A stretch of DNA of 64,000 nucleotides from Gammaproteobacteria bacterium (GCA_030148485.1 JASBTJ010000026.1:1-64000), one strand, 5' to 3'; positions 1 to 10,198 are shown, numbered from the stretch's first letter. The notes: generated by a model from the letters alone, not told the origin. A program made the numbers and translations.

Positions 1-1
1 C

Positions 2-760
2 AATCGGGTGGTTGCCGGCAATTGGTGGGGCGACGGAGATGCCCACAGGCCCGCCTGGTCGGTGGAACAGGAACTGGCACAGACCCTGGGCATCGGGCTT
101 GGCGACCGCTTGGACTTCGAGATCGCCGGCACCCGGGTCGACGCCCCGGTGACCAGTCTGCGCAGCGTGCGTTGGGATTCGTTCAATGCCAATTTCTTCG
201 TCATCGGCAGCCCCGGGGTGCTGGACCAGCAGCCAGCCACCTTCATCACCAGCTTCCACCTGGGCGAGCGGAAAGGATTGTTGCGGGTCCTGGCGGAACG
301 TTTTCCCGGTGTCTCGGTGCTGGACGCCGGTGCGCTGCTGGATCAGGTCCGTCAGGTGATTTCGCGCGGCGCTCAAGCCGTCCAGGCCGTGTTCGGCTTC
401 ACCCTGTTAGCCGCCCTGGTGCTGTTGTTGGCGGTAATCCAAACACAGACGGCACAGCGTGCTCGCGAAACCGGCCTGTTGCGTAGCCTGGGTGCCCACG
501 ACCGACAGCTGCTAGGCGCCAGCGCCGTGGAGTTCGGTGGACTGGGGCTGCTTGCTGGCACGCTCGGGGCACTGATGGCGGCGCTGGTCGGCTGGCTGTT
601 GGCGCGTCAGGTATTCGAGCTGACCTGGGTGCCCGGCACCCAACTGTGGCTAAGCGGCCTCGCCTTGGGCACGCTGGCCGTGGGACTGACCGGGCTGGCG
701 GTCAGTCGCAAGCTGCTGGACGCAGCACCTGCCCAGCTGCTGAACCAACGCCTGGACTGA
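2..760 (+). CDS. ABC transporter permease, FtsX/YbbP-like (C-terminal part)
   Basis: The reading frame is open from the window edge, so this is the C-terminal ~252 residues of a longer protein. It shows a periplasmic region followed by three hydrophobic segments: around FGFTLLAALVLLLAV, then LGLLAGTLGALMAALVGWLLA, then a last one near the end. The motif RARETGLLRSLGA between the first two is typical of the FtsX-like permease fold of MacB/LolE/YbbP-type exporters. These permeases work with a cytoplasmic ATPase, which would lie upstream outside the window. The substrate cannot be inferred. The family call is firm; the exact subfamily is a guess from the C-terminus only. Confidence 0.8.
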   Translation, partial: NRVVAGNWWGDGDAHRPAWSVEQELAQTLGIGLGDRLDFEIAGTRVDAPVTSLRSVRWDSFNANFFVIGSPGVLDQQPATFITSFHLGERKGLLRVLAERFPGVSVLDAGALLDQVRQVISRGAQAVQAVFGFTLLAALVLLLAVIQTQTAQRARETGLLRSLGAHDRQLLGASAVEFGGLGLLAGTLGALMAALVGWLLARQVFELTWVPGTQLWLSGLALGTLAVGLTGLAVSRKLLDAAPAQLLNQRLD

Positions 761-963
761 ACATGACTCGGCACCACCGACCCGCGTCCGCCGCTTCTCT
801 GCCGAGCGCGAACAAGTGCGGGCGACCCGGTAACATGTGCGAGTCCCGAATCACTGCGTCCTTGCCAGAGCCAGTCGCCAGCAGCGTCGCCGCCTGACGT
901 GTCGGCGATAAGCCGGACAGGCGGGACGTGTTTCTCAAACGCCCATTCCATGAGGAGCCAGCC

Positions 964-1461
964 ATGCGTCGTCATTTGTTTGTCCTGACCGCGTTCCTGG
1001 CGGGACTGATGCCCGCCGCGGCGCCGGCACAGGACGTGCTGACCACCCGCCAGATGAGCCTGGAACTGGCCAACGATATTGCACTCGCCGCAGTAAAGGC
1101 CTGCCGTGACGCCGGCTACCAGGTTTCCGTGGTGGTGGTGGATCGCAGCGCCGTACCCCAGGTGGTGTTGCGCGACGCGCTGGCGACGCGCTTCACCACC
1201 GAAATCGCGCTGAAGAAGGCCAACGCCACCGTGCTGAGCGGAGTTTCCACCCAGGCGTTCCTGCGCAACCGCGCCGACATCAGCACCGCAATGAACCATC
1301 TGGACGACGTGTTGGTGCTGCGCGGCGCACTGCCCATCGAGGCGGCGGGCAGTCTGCTCGGCGCGGTAGGGGTCAGCGGCGCCCTGGGTGGCGACAAGGA
1401 CGAGGCCTGTGCCAGGCGGGGCCTGGAAGCGGTCGCCGAGCGCTTGGCCTTTGTCGAGTAG
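964..1461 (+). CDS. Secreted GlcG/HbpS-family (DUF336) protein
   Basis: About 165 residues with an N-terminal signal peptide (MRRHLFVLTAFLAGLMPAAA then APAQD). The rest matches the GlcG/HbpS fold, with an AVKACRDAGYQVSVVVVDR segment and a glycine-rich VGVSGALGGDKDEACARRGL end. Members bind haem or small ligands, or are of unknown function; a periplasmic role is inferred from the signal peptide. The ATG at 964 is chosen over an upstream in-frame start at 928 because GAGGAG lies just upstream and the signal peptide begins there. It stands alone; a mobile repeat begins ~80 bases after its TAG stop. Confidence 0.8.
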   Translation: MRRHLFVLTAFLAGLMPAAAPAQDVLTTRQMSLELANDIALAAVKACRDAGYQVSVVVVDRSAVPQVVLRDALATRFTTEIALKKANATVLSGVSTQAFLRNRADISTAMNHLDDVLVLRGALPIEAAGSLLGAVGVSGALGGDKDEACARRGLEAVAERLAFVE

Positions 1462-1542
1462 CGTCCGGGGTAGTTCGAACGGCGTCGTGCGCGGCAACGC
1501 AATGGCCCCGTGCTCCTCGGACCGGATCTGCGCGACGATTTC

Positions 1543-1700
1543 TGAAGGAAGCGCAGAAAAATTCAGCGGTGCCGCGGTACCGGGAGGTGCCGCCAAAATC
1601 GGTCACAACAGGTGACTGATTTTGAAGCAAGCTACAAACCGTGTTTGCAGCGCGGCGTGCTGCTGAGAAGTCCAGGATGGACTTACTCAGAGGTTCCTTA
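1543..1700 (+). mobile_element. ~155 bp MITE-like element, copy 1
   Basis: First of four related copies in the window (others near 24417, 37427 and 54170). It has the shared order: an AAAAATTCAGC hairpin end, GGTGCCGCCAAAATCG, GTGACTGATTTTGAAGCAAG, GTCCAGGATGG, then the inverted end. The termini are inverted (GGAAGCGC against the complement of GAGGTTCCTTA). The right end abuts the wecA-like gene, whose TAA stop is formed at 1698-1700. The left boundary is less certain because the expected TA is degraded here. No coding capacity. Confidence 0.85.
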
Positions 1701-2837
1701 GCCCTGCCGGCGATCGTGGCCACTGCGTCGCTCTGGCCCCTGGTAGCGGGAATCCGCCCCCTGTCGCCGGTCGACCCTGGCGCGGCGCCGGCTGATGGAG
1801 CGCCGCAGAAAACGCATCACCCGCCAAGCCCGCAGGATCATGTAGAAGTAGCCAGCAAACACCGCCATGAAACCGTAGAACATCAGCCACTCGGACACCC
1901 CGGCCAACTGGCCGACGATACCCACCAGCGCCATCACTCCCGCGACTGCAACCATGATGACGAGGGTCGCCTCGTGGGAAAAACCGGCCAGCAACAGCAC
2001 GTGGTGGAAGTGCTCACGATCAGCGGCAAAGGGTGAGCGCCCCCGCAGCACACGACGCAGCATCATGGTGACCGTATCGATCAGCGGCAGCCCGAACAGC
2101 CACAATGCCGTGGCGGGCGAAAACACCCGGCCATCCCCCTGGGACAGTTGCACCAGGAACCACGCCAGGACGAAGCCGAGGAACATGCTGCCGGCATCGC
2201 CCATGAAGACACGGGCACGTGCATACCCGGGCAGACGCAGGTTGAACAACAGAAACACCACGATGGCGACGCCAAGCACCAACAGCACGTGCACCGCCAA
2301 TGCGGCGCCGGCGGCGGTCGCCAGCACCGCGATGGCCAGTACCGTCACCAGCGTGACCGAACCGGCCAGGCCGTCCACCCCATCCACCATGTTCAGCGCA
2401 TTGATCACGCCAACCACGGCGAAGGCCGTCAGCGGCACCGACCAGATACCCAGGGCAACCCGGTAATCCCCCACCAGATGCCCCAGATCGAGCAACACCA
2501 CGTCGCCCCACCAGATCATCAACAGCGCCGCCGCCACCTGGACGACGAAGCGGCTGGCCGACGACAGCTCCCGGATATCGTCCAACACGCCAACCAGCAC
2601 CAACAAGGCGGCGCCGGCGATCAATGGGCGCAAACTGGTCAGGCCATCGGGCAGCGCCAACAAGCCGAATACGAAGGCCAGGAACATCACCAGACCACCC
2701 ACCAGCGGTACCGCTCCCGCATGCGCCTTGCGTCCGCCCGGTTGGTCCAACAACCCCAAGCGCCAGGCGACACGGGTCAGCACCGGCATCAACACCAGCC
2801 CGACCATGATCGTCACCGCAAGGCTCAAGCCAATCAT
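1698..2837 (-). CDS. WecA/MraY-family undecaprenyl-phosphate glycosyl-1-phosphate transferase
   Basis: A 379-residue polytopic membrane protein with about ten hydrophobic segments. The family signatures are in order: KAHAGAVPLVGG near the N-terminus, VLDDIRELS (Asp pair for metal), NALNMVDGVDGLAG, FMGDAGSMFLG, and the basic REHFHHVLL loop. These enzymes transfer a sugar-1-phosphate to undecaprenyl phosphate at the cytoplasmic face, starting O-antigen, enterobacterial common antigen or exopolysaccharide synthesis. The C-terminal tail is basic (PERRSGHDRR) and ends at the edge of a mobile repeat, which completes its stop codon. Whether it is WecA itself or another initiating transferase is not decided. 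Confidence 0.9.
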   Translation of the reverse strand: MIGLSLAVTIMVGLVLMPVLTRVAWRLGLLDQPGGRKAHAGAVPLVGGLVMFLAFVFGLLALPDGLTSLRPLIAGAALLVLVGVLDDIRELSSASRFVVQVAAALLMIWWGDVVLLDLGHLVGDYRVALGIWSVPLTAFAVVGVINALNMVDGVDGLAGSVTLVTVLAIAVLATAAGAALAVHVLLVLGVAIVVFLLFNLRLPGYARARVFMGDAGSMFLGFVLAWFLVQLSQGDGRVFSPATALWLFGLPLIDTVTMMLRRVLRGRSPFAADREHFHHVLLLAGFSHEATLVIMVAVAGVMALVGIVGQLAGVSEWLMFYGFMAVFAGYFYMILRAWRVMRFLRRSISRRRARVDRRQGADSRYQGPERRSGHDRRQG

Positions 2838-2967
2838 CTAATTCCCAAGCCGCCTGTATAACCCGTAAATGCAAGGATCAGCGGCCCCTGACGCGCCCCC
2901 GAAACCCACCGCCCGGCGACCGCCCTCTGTGGGGCCTTGTTGTGGTTAGCGTCCGGACGATGCCATT

Positions 2968-3696
2968 ATGAGCGAAAGCGCATTGCTGAGCGACGCCGTG
3001 AGCAATCCCTTGATCATGCTGGTCCTGCAATTGATCGGCGCCGCCTTGATACTGGTCGCGTTGACCCTGTTGCTCGGTCGGACAGGCGAGCCTACCGCCC
3101 CCCGCCGCACCGTCATGCCCCTGCTGACACTGGCTGTCGGCACCGCCTTGAGTGCCTTGGCCTGGGGATTACGTCCTGCGCCCCCGGATGCCGTATTGGT
3201 GGGCAACGACCCGACAGCCCCCTTCGGACGCCTGCTGGCGAGCAACCCGACCGCCGCCGGCCCGGCACGATTCGGGGACGTGAGCGTGCTGGTGGACAGC
3301 ACGCCGAGCGACCGTGATACCGCCAGCCCCAGCGCCCGCCACGCCTACTCCACCCAGTTGGCCACCCTGTTGGCGAACGCCCTGGTCGCCGTGGGTCTGG
3401 CCGCCCGTGCGGACGCCCAGGCGATGCCGGTAGCCGACTGGCCATCGGCACAAGTCCCGGACTACTGCGCGGACAGGGATCTGCTGGTAACGGTACGCAT
3501 GCCCGCGCTGCGCCTGGTCGAGCGGGACGACTACGCCCTGTGGCGTGAACCGGAGATGGTATTGCGCTGGTGCCGAACCGGGCGGACGCAGACCCAGAAA
3601 TTCCGGGTGCTGGAGCGCCCCGGCGATCCCTTGCCTTACGCCCAGGCCCTGCGCAGCCGCCTGCTTGCGGCGCTACGCACGGCGCCGGCCGGCTGA
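2968..3696 (+). CDS. Uncharacterised protein with two N-terminal membrane helices
   Basis: 242 residues, not recognised. Two hydrophobic segments lie near residues 14-33 (LIMLVLQLIGAALILVAL) and 49-68, followed by a hydrophilic C-terminal domain of about 170 residues with Cys in PDYCADRDLL and LRWCRTG. This suggests a membrane-anchored protein with a soluble domain. It is transcribed divergently from the wecA-like gene and convergently with secF, whose stop lies only 5 bases downstream. No function is proposed. Coding is supported by unbroken length, sensible membrane topology and the absence of a better frame. Confidence 0.6.
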   Translation: MSESALLSDAVSNPLIMLVLQLIGAALILVALTLLLGRTGEPTAPRRTVMPLLTLAVGTALSALAWGLRPAPPDAVLVGNDPTAPFGRLLASNPTAAGPARFGDVSVLVDSTPSDRDTASPSARHAYSTQLATLLANALVAVGLAARADAQAMPVADWPSAQVPDYCADRDLLVTVRMPALRLVERDDYALWREPEMVLRWCRTGRTQTQKFRVLERPGDPLPYAQALRSRLLAALRTAPAG

Positions 3697-3701
3697 CCCG
3701 G

Positions 3702-4637
3702 CTACGGACGATCGTCCACGACTTCGCCCTTCTCCGCCGGCATCAGGTCCGCCTTGCTTACGCCCAGCATCAATGCCGCGGTGCTCGCGATGTAGATGGA
3801 CGAATAGGTACCGATGAAGATACCCACCAACAGGGCGAGCGCAAAGCCGTGGATGATCTCGCCGCCGAGGAAGAACAAGGCGAGCAACACCAATACCGTG
3901 GTGCCCGAGGTCATCAAGGTGCGCGACAGGGTCTGGTTGAGCGATGCATTGACGATGTCCACCGGCTCGCCCTTGCGCAGCTTGCGGAAGTTTTCCCGGA
4001 TGCGGTCATACACCACGATGGTATCGTTGAGCGAGTAACCGATCACCGCCAGCACCGCGGCCAGCACCGGCAGGTCGAACTCCACCTGCAGGAAAGCGAA
4101 CAGTCCGATGGTGAACAACACGTCGTGGGCCAGTGCGATGACCGAACCCACGGCAAAGCGCCACTCGAACCGCAATGCCACGTAGATCAGGATCGCCATC
4201 AGTGCCACCAGCACGGCCAGTGCACCATCCTCCGCCAATTCGTCGCCCACCTGAGGACCGACAAATTCCACGCGGCGCAACTCGACCAGACCCTTGGCAT
4301 CGGCATTGAGTGCGGCAAACACCTTGCCGCCCACTTGATTGCTGTCCGCGGTGTCCTGCGGCGGCATCCGGATCAACACGTCGCGGGGTGTGCCGAAGCG
4401 CTGCACCATGGCGTCGGGAAATCCGCCTTGGGCCAAGGCTTCGCGCACGCGCTCCAGTTTGATCGGCTCCTTGTAGCCCACCTCGATCAGGGTGCCGCCG
4501 GTGAAGTCGATACCGAGACTCAGGCCGCGCACACCGATGGCGACGGCGGCGGCGATCAACAGGATGGCGGAAAAAATCAGCGCCGGCATGCGCATCGCCA
4601 TGAAGTCGATACTAAAGCGTTGCTTGGTGATTGCCAT
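3702..4637 (-). CDS. secF: Protein translocase subunit SecF
   Basis: 311 residues. Six-helix RND-type protein with the conserved GIDFTGGTLIEVGY after the first helix, a YSLNDTIVVYDRIREN motif in the central helices, and NQTLSRTLMTSGTT. SecF pairs with SecD in the inner membrane and uses the proton gradient to pull proteins across during late Sec export. It lies 13 bases downstream of secD in the order tgt-yajC-secD-secF. Length and motifs are typical; nothing looks altered. Confidence 0.98.
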   Translation of the reverse strand: MAITKQRFSIDFMAMRMPALIFSAILLIAAAVAIGVRGLSLGIDFTGGTLIEVGYKEPIKLERVREALAQGGFPDAMVQRFGTPRDVLIRMPPQDTADSNQVGGKVFAALNADAKGLVELRRVEFVGPQVGDELAEDGALAVLVALMAILIYVALRFEWRFAVGSVIALAHDVLFTIGLFAFLQVEFDLPVLAAVLAVIGYSLNDTIVVYDRIRENFRKLRKGEPVDIVNASLNQTLSRTLMTSGTTVLVLLALFFLGGEIIHGFALALLVGIFIGTYSSIYIASTAALMLGVSKADLMPAEKGEVVDDRP

Positions 4638-4650
4638 GTGAGTCGACTCC

Positions 4651-6504
4651 TTAGATGGACAGGCGCTTGACCTGTCGGCCGCCGTAGATCAAGTTGATGA
4701 TGGCGCGGGTGCCCATGATCGCCGTGAACATGGAGGTGAGAATACCCACCGCCAGCGTGACGGCGAACCCGCGTACCGGGCCGGAACCGATGGAGAACAG
4801 CACGATCGCCGCAATCAAGGTGGTGACGTTGGCGTCGGTAATGGTCGCCACGGCACGTTCGTAACCGGCGTGGATGCTGGCCTGCGGCGTATTGCCGATA
4901 CGCAGTTCCTCACGGATACGCTCGAAGATCAGCACGTTGGCATCCACTGCCATACCCACCGTCAATACGATGCCGGCGATGCCCGGCAATGTCAGCGTCG
5001 CCTGCAACATCGACAACACCGCCACAATCAGCACCACGTTCATCACCAGCGCAATGTTGGCGACCAGGCCGAATATCCGGTAGTACAGCGCCATGAACAC
5101 CAATACGAGGGCCATGCCAACGACCACCGAGATCATGCCCTGGTCGATATTGTCCTGGCCGAGGCTGGGACCGATGGTACGTTCCTCGACGATCTCAATG
5201 GGTGCCGCCAGCGCGCCGGCCCGCAGCAGCAGCGCCAGATCGTGGGCCTCGGTAGGACTGTCCAGACCGGTGGTCTGGAAGCGCGCGCCAAAGGGCTCGC
5301 GGATGGTGGCGACGTTGATGACTTCCTCGACACGCTTCTTGATCGCCTTGCCATCGGCATCGCGGCCGAGAATGCGGGTCTCGATGAACACCACCGCCAT
5401 CGGCTTACCGACGTTTTCCGTGGTGACGGTACGCATGCGGCGCGCACCGGCGCTGTCCAGGCTGACATTGACCGACGGCTGACCACTGCGCGAATCGAAG
5501 CCGGAGGATGCGTCGGTGATCTGGTTACCGGTGACGATCACCCGTTTCTTCAACAGGATGGGCCGACCGTCTTCCCGCACCTTGTACAAGCGCGAGCCGG
5601 GCGGCACCCGACCGTTGATGGCATCGGCCAGATCGTGTTCGGTGTCCACCAGTCGGTATTCCAGGGTGGCCGTCGCGCCCAGCAGGTTCTTCACCCGTCC
5701 CGGGTCCTGCACCCCGGGCAGTTCCACCACGATGCGGCGTTCGCCCTGCTTTTGCACCAGCGGTTCGGCAACGCCCAGGGCGTTGACCCGGTTGCGGATG
5801 GTGGTGATGTTCTGTTCGATGGCGAACTTCTTGACCGCCCGGACCTCGTTCGGCTGCAGGGTCAGGCGGATACCGGGCGCCCCGCCATCGTCGATGTCGG
5901 CAAGATCGAGATTGCGGAAGGCGTTGCCCAGCACGTCCGTCGCCTTGTCCCGCAGGGCGGTGTCGCGGAAGGTCACGTTCACGCCCTGGTCGACAATCTT
6001 CACCGATAAATAGCGCAGTTTTTCGTCACGCAAGGCGCCACGAATGTCGCCGGCATAACGATCCACCGCCTGCGCCAACGCCGCGTCCATGTCCACGTCG
6101 ATCAACACATTGATACCGCCGCGCAGGTCCAACCCCAGGTTCATGGGCTCGGCACCCAGTCCGGTGAGCCAGCCCGGCACATCGGCGGACAAGGTCAGCG
6201 CATGGGTATAGCCTTGAGGCAACAGGGAACCGATCAGGTCCTGCGCCTTGAGTTGATCTTCGCCGGACTCGAAACGCACCAACAGACGGCCGTTGTGCGG
6301 CTCCACCGATTTGGGCGTCACACCCGCGTCGGTCAACGCCTTGGCGACCTTGTCGCCCATGTCGGCAGGCAGCTCGGCGCGCTTGGGCGCGGCGATATCC
6401 ATGGCGGGGTCCTGGCCGAACAGGTTCGGCAAGGCAAACAGGAAACCCACCAGCACCACGATCAGTACCAGCAGATTTTTCCACAGGGGATAACGGTTCA
6501 GCAT
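4651..6504 (-). CDS. secD: Protein translocase subunit SecD
   Basis: 617 residues. An N-terminal helix is followed by the large periplasmic P1 domain, then the RND membrane half. Signatures include LGLDLRGGINVLIDVD, the P1 segment VVELPGVQDPGRVKNLLG, and GMAVDANVLIFERIREELR in the helices. SecD with SecF completes preprotein translocation at the inner membrane. It sits between yajC (about 60 bases upstream) and secF, presumably in one transcript. Length is normal for gammaproteobacterial SecD. Confidence 0.98.
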   Translation of the reverse strand: MLNRYPLWKNLLVLIVVLVGFLFALPNLFGQDPAMDIAAPKRAELPADMGDKVAKALTDAGVTPKSVEPHNGRLLVRFESGEDQLKAQDLIGSLLPQGYTHALTLSADVPGWLTGLGAEPMNLGLDLRGGINVLIDVDMDAALAQAVDRYAGDIRGALRDEKLRYLSVKIVDQGVNVTFRDTALRDKATDVLGNAFRNLDLADIDDGGAPGIRLTLQPNEVRAVKKFAIEQNITTIRNRVNALGVAEPLVQKQGERRIVVELPGVQDPGRVKNLLGATATLEYRLVDTEHDLADAINGRVPPGSRLYKVREDGRPILLKKRVIVTGNQITDASSGFDSRSGQPSVNVSLDSAGARRMRTVTTENVGKPMAVVFIETRILGRDADGKAIKKRVEEVINVATIREPFGARFQTTGLDSPTEAHDLALLLRAGALAAPIEIVEERTIGPSLGQDNIDQGMISVVVGMALVLVFMALYYRIFGLVANIALVMNVVLIVAVLSMLQATLTLPGIAGIVLTVGMAVDANVLIFERIREELRIGNTPQASIHAGYERAVATITDANVTTLIAAIVLFSIGSGPVRGFAVTLAVGILTSMFTAIMGTRAIINLIYGGRQVKRLSI

Positions 6505-6565
6505 GACGGGGAGTCCCGGGCGACGGCTGCCCGGTGACCCGGGACACCCGGCGCGGTTGGCTTGA

Positions 6566-6904
6566 TTAGAGTTCTTTCAGGCTGCCCTTGGGCATGACGG
6601 CCTCGATACTGGTGCGACGCACGGTGACCACCGTGTTGTCCGCCACCTCGACCTTGACGAAGTTGTCGCCGATGTCGGTGATCTTGCCCATCAGGCCGCC
6701 CATGGTCTGCACTTCGTCGCCCTTGGCCAGGGCTTCGACCAGCTTACGGTGCTCCTTCTGACGCTTCACCTGAGGGCGAATCATGAAGAAGTACAGAATG
6801 ACGATCAGGCCGATGGGGAACAACAGCCCCATCAAGCCGCCTTCAGGTGCCGCCGCGGCGGCCGGTGCCGCCTGGGCGTAGGCGTCGGAAATCAGAAAAC
6901 TCAT
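6566..6904 (-). CDS. yajC: Sec translocon accessory protein YajC
   Basis: 112 residues with one transmembrane segment (GLMGLLFPIGLIVILYFFMI) followed by RPQVKRQKEHRKLVEALAKGDEV, the YajC hallmark, and a small beta-rich cytoplasmic domain ending in IEAVMPKGSLKEL. YajC associates with SecDF at the inner membrane. The N-terminus has an Ala-rich linker, common in this clade. It lies directly upstream of secD. Confidence 0.97.
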   Translation of the reverse strand: MSFLISDAYAQAAPAAAAAPEGGLMGLLFPIGLIVILYFFMIRPQVKRQKEHRKLVEALAKGDEVQTMGGLMGKITDIGDNFVKVEVADNTVVTVRRTSIEAVMPKGSLKEL

Positions 6905-7037
6905 TGAGATCGCTCCCCCGTAATCGGGTCTTACCGCTCGTCCGGACGTCCGGTGGCGGGTGTTTTTCTAAAGCGCTGCATTATGCCACAGCGCCGGGGT
7001 TTGTTGGGCGGCAAACCGTGCCTACCCGGTAGCAGAC

Positions 7038-8165
<1,128 letters not shown>

Positions 8166-8177
8166 TCACAAAAAGAC

Positions 8178-8205
8178 TTGACAGTTTTCATCAGAATATT
8201 AGAAT
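8178..8205 (+). promoter_or_regulatory. Sigma-70 type promoter for a small RNA
   Basis: TTGACA at 8178-8183 and TAGAAT at 8200-8205 with a 16-base spacer, on the strand opposite to tgt and queA. Transcription would start near 8212. The only thing downstream before a strong terminator at 8267-8295 is ~80 bases of non-coding sequence. Confidence 0.65.
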
Positions 8206-8211
8206 TTACTC

Positions 8212-8295
8212 ATGTGCTGACCAGTTCAGCGCACACTCCTCCATCCTCCTTTGGTGGATTTTTATGGCGCGACGTCCCCCGTCGCGCTTTTTTTT
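8212..8295 (+). ncRNA. Probable small RNA between tgt and queA
   Basis: A near-consensus promoter (TTGACA-16-TAGAAT) is followed by ~84 bases ending in a textbook intrinsic terminator. The body has a first hairpin (GTGCTGA / TCAGCGCAC) and then a pyrimidine-rich stretch with two CCTCC-type motifs (ACTCCTCCATCCTCC). A second short stem follows (ATCC.CC.TTT.GG.GGAT). CCUCC-rich unpaired stretches are the sort of seed by which trans-acting sRNAs pair with Shine-Dalgarno sequences. There is no sensible ORF. I do not recognise the family. Target binding is inference. Confidence 0.6.
8267..8295 (+). terminator. Intrinsic terminator of the small RNA
   Basis: Eight-pair GC stem (GCGCGACG at 8267-8274 with CGTCGCGC at 8280-8287), loop TCCCC, then eight T (8288-8295). 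It works only on the + strand, since the minus strand lacks a T tract after the stem. It therefore does not serve queA. Confidence 0.85.
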
Positions 8296-8304
8296 GCCTG
8301 CGAT

Positions 8305-9339
8305 TCACCCGGCGCCGTCACGCCGCGTGAGGAACATTGCGTCACCATAGCTGAAGAAGCGATAGCGCTGTGCCACCGCGTGGCGGTAGGCCGCCATCAC
8401 CGCGTCGTATCCGGCGAAGGCGCTCACCAGCATCAATAAGGTGGACTCGGGCAGATGGAAGTTGGTCAACAACCCGTCCACCACATTGAATCGATAACCC
8501 GGGGTGATGAACAATCGCGTGTCCCCGGCGAACGCCTGTAGCTCGCCGCTGGCCGCCGCCGCGGACTCCAGGCTGCGTACGCTGGTGGTGCCCACGGCAA
8601 TCACCCGCCCACCTCGGGCACGAGTGGCTTGAACCCGCTCCACCACATCCTGGTCCACCTGCAGCCATTCGGCATGCATCTTGTGCTGGGATATCTCCTG
8701 TACCCGCACCGGCTGAAAGGTGCCGGCACCCACATGCAGGGTGACGAAGGCCTGTTCCACACCTAGTAGCTTCAGCCGGTCCAACATGGCTTGATCAAAG
8801 TGCAGCCCCGCTGTGGGGGCAGCCACAGCACCGGGCCGACGGGCGTAGACGGTTTGGTAACGTTCCTGATCGTCACTTTCATCGTCACGCCGGATGTACG
8901 GCGGCAAGGGCATGTGGCCGTGCAGGTCCATCAGCTCGGTGAAGCTACCGTCCGCCAGGGTCAGTTGAAATAGCCCGTCACCCCGGCCGGTGACGGTCAG
9001 ACGAGCGCCCTCCACCAGCAGGTCGCTGCCGATGCCCGGCGACTTGCTGGCCTTGACGTGCGCCAATGCGTCGCGCTCGCCCAACAGTCGCTCGACCAGC
9101 AATTCCACCTTACCGCCAGTGGCCTTTCTGCCGAACAGGCGTGCAGCCATCACCCGGGTGTTGTTGAACACCAGCAAGTCGCCGGGCCTCAGCAGTTCGG
9201 TCAGGTCGGTAAACTGGCGATCGGCGATCTGCCCGGACGGACCGTCCAGGCACAAAAGCCGGCTGGCGCCACGCCGCTCGGGCGGGTACTGGGCGATCAG
9301 ATCGTCAGGCAGGTGGTAGTTGAAATCGGACAGGCGCAT
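8305..9339 (-). CDS. queA: S-adenosylmethionine:tRNA ribosyltransferase-isomerase QueA
   Basis: 344 residues. It transfers and isomerises the ribose of AdoMet onto preQ1-tRNA to give epoxyqueuosine. Signatures: [18 protein letters not shown] at the N-terminus, [24 protein letters not shown], the AAPTAGLHF motif, [13 protein letters not shown] and [18 protein letters not shown]. It precedes tgt in the queuosine block. A palindromic terminator upstream (9392-9420) closes the preceding gene. Confidence 0.98.
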   Translation of the reverse strand: MRLSDFNYHLPDDLIAQYPPERRGASRLLCLDGPSGQIADRQFTDLTELLRPGDLLVFNNTRVMAARLFGRKATGGKVELLVERLLGERDALAHVKASKSPGIGSDLLVEGARLTVTGRGDGLFQLTLADGSFTELMDLHGHMPLPPYIRRDDESDDQERYQTVYARRPGAVAAPTAGLHFDQAMLDRLKLLGVEQAFVTLHVGAGTFQPVRVQEISQHKMHAEWLQVDQDVVERVQATRARGGRVIAVGTTSVRSLESAAAASGELQAFAGDTRLFITPGYRFNVVDGLLTNFHLPESTLLMLVSAFAGYDAVMAAYRHAVAQRYRFFSYGDAMFLTRRDGAG

Positions 9340-9391
9340 GGCGCGCGGATGTTAGCACAGCCGCCTGGCGGCCTCTGCCGTCAACACAAAA

Positions 9392-9420
9392 GACACGACC
9401 GGCATACTGCCGGTCGTGTC
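9392..9420 (-). terminator. Intrinsic terminator of the Lys-rich protein gene
   Basis: Perfect 13-pair inverted repeat (GACACGACCGGCA at 9392-9404, TGCCGGTCGTGTC at 9408-9420) with a 3-base loop. On the minus strand it is followed by TTTT, matching the end of the gene that stops at 9450. Confidence 0.85.
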
Positions 9421-9449
9421 GGGTCCGTGGGCATCCTGCCGTTGCTGGG

Positions 9450-10034
9450 CTAGCGTTTGGACTTCTTGTCCTTTCCCTTCGATTTGGCTTTCTTTTCCTT
9501 GCTCGATGACTTGGACTTCTTGTCCTTTTTGGACTTCTTGTCCTTGCCGGACTTCTTGTCCTTTTTGGACTTCTTGTCCTTGCCGGACTTCTTGTCCTTG
9601 CCGGACTTCTTGTCCTTGTCGGACTTCTTGTCCTTGTCGGACTTCTTGTCCCTGTCGGACTTCTTGTCCCGGTTCCCGACGTCCTTGTCCTCCTTGGGCT
9701 TCTTGCCCGTACTGCCGTCCCGCTCCCTGCCCTTCGCTTGCGCGATGTTCGCTCCCTTGTCCTGTTGGCCCGAGCCCGTCCCATCGGCACCTGCGCGCAC
9801 CGCACCGGCCGACTTGTTACCACTGGTCACCCGGCAGTACGACGCCACCTGTCTGCCGCTTTTGGTGGTGTAGCCGCCGACCCATGCGCAGGATGCGTTG
9901 GCGCCGCATGCCGATTGGCCCAGCCCCTTGCATTGGCTGGTCTGGCTGCCGGCCTGGACCTGACCGGCGGTCAGGACACCGAACAAGGCGAACAGCCCGG
10001 CGGTAAGCGCTTGGCGCATAGACGGTAGGGTCAC
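9450..10034 (-). CDS. Secreted Lys-rich repeat protein with a small Cys domain
   Basis: 194 residues. A signal peptide (LTAGLFALFGVLTAGQVQA) is followed by a ~45-residue domain with four Cys and the pattern CKGL...CGANASCAWVGGY...YCR. After a Gly/Ala linker come about 85 residues built almost only of Lys, Asp, Ser and Gly in 5-7 residue units (DKKSDKDKKS, GKDKKS). The product should be extremely basic and probably binds acidic polymers, envelope or nucleic acid; this is inference. The DNA of the tail is a near-perfect tandem repeat (roughly 9456-9680) that could change length by slippage. It has its own terminator and is not in an operon. Confidence 0.75.
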   Translation of the reverse strand: MTLPSMRQALTAGLFALFGVLTAGQVQAGSQTSQCKGLGQSACGANASCAWVGGYTTKSGRQVASYCRVTSGNKSAGAVRAGADGTGSGQQDKGANIAQAKGRERDGSTGKKPKEDKDVGNRDKKSDRDKKSDKDKKSDKDKKSGKDKKSGKDKKSKKDKKSGKDKKSKKDKKSKSSSKEKKAKSKGKDKKSKR

Positions 10035-10198
10035 GGATAGCTCCTTGGTATGACTCGGTTGGTTGTCCGGTTTCGCCGCGACGCCTGATAGGCCGCAGCC
10101 GCCCCATGTTTAGAGCAAATGGCGGGCCAACTTTTAAATCGCAGTATTTTCAATTACTTAAAAAATACACCGGGAAAGTACCCTACGTGGATCTCGTC

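Noticed and set aside
4870-6009. 379-residue open frame opposite secD
   Set aside because: Antisense shadow of secD with Gln/His/Arg-rich sequence and no ribosome site.
9457-9873. Apparent repeat array that could suggest a CRISPR or a + strand Phe/Leu-rich membrane protein
   Set aside because: The repeats are contiguous 15-18 base codon repeats of the Lys-rich protein, with no spacers; the + strand frame is only its mirror image.
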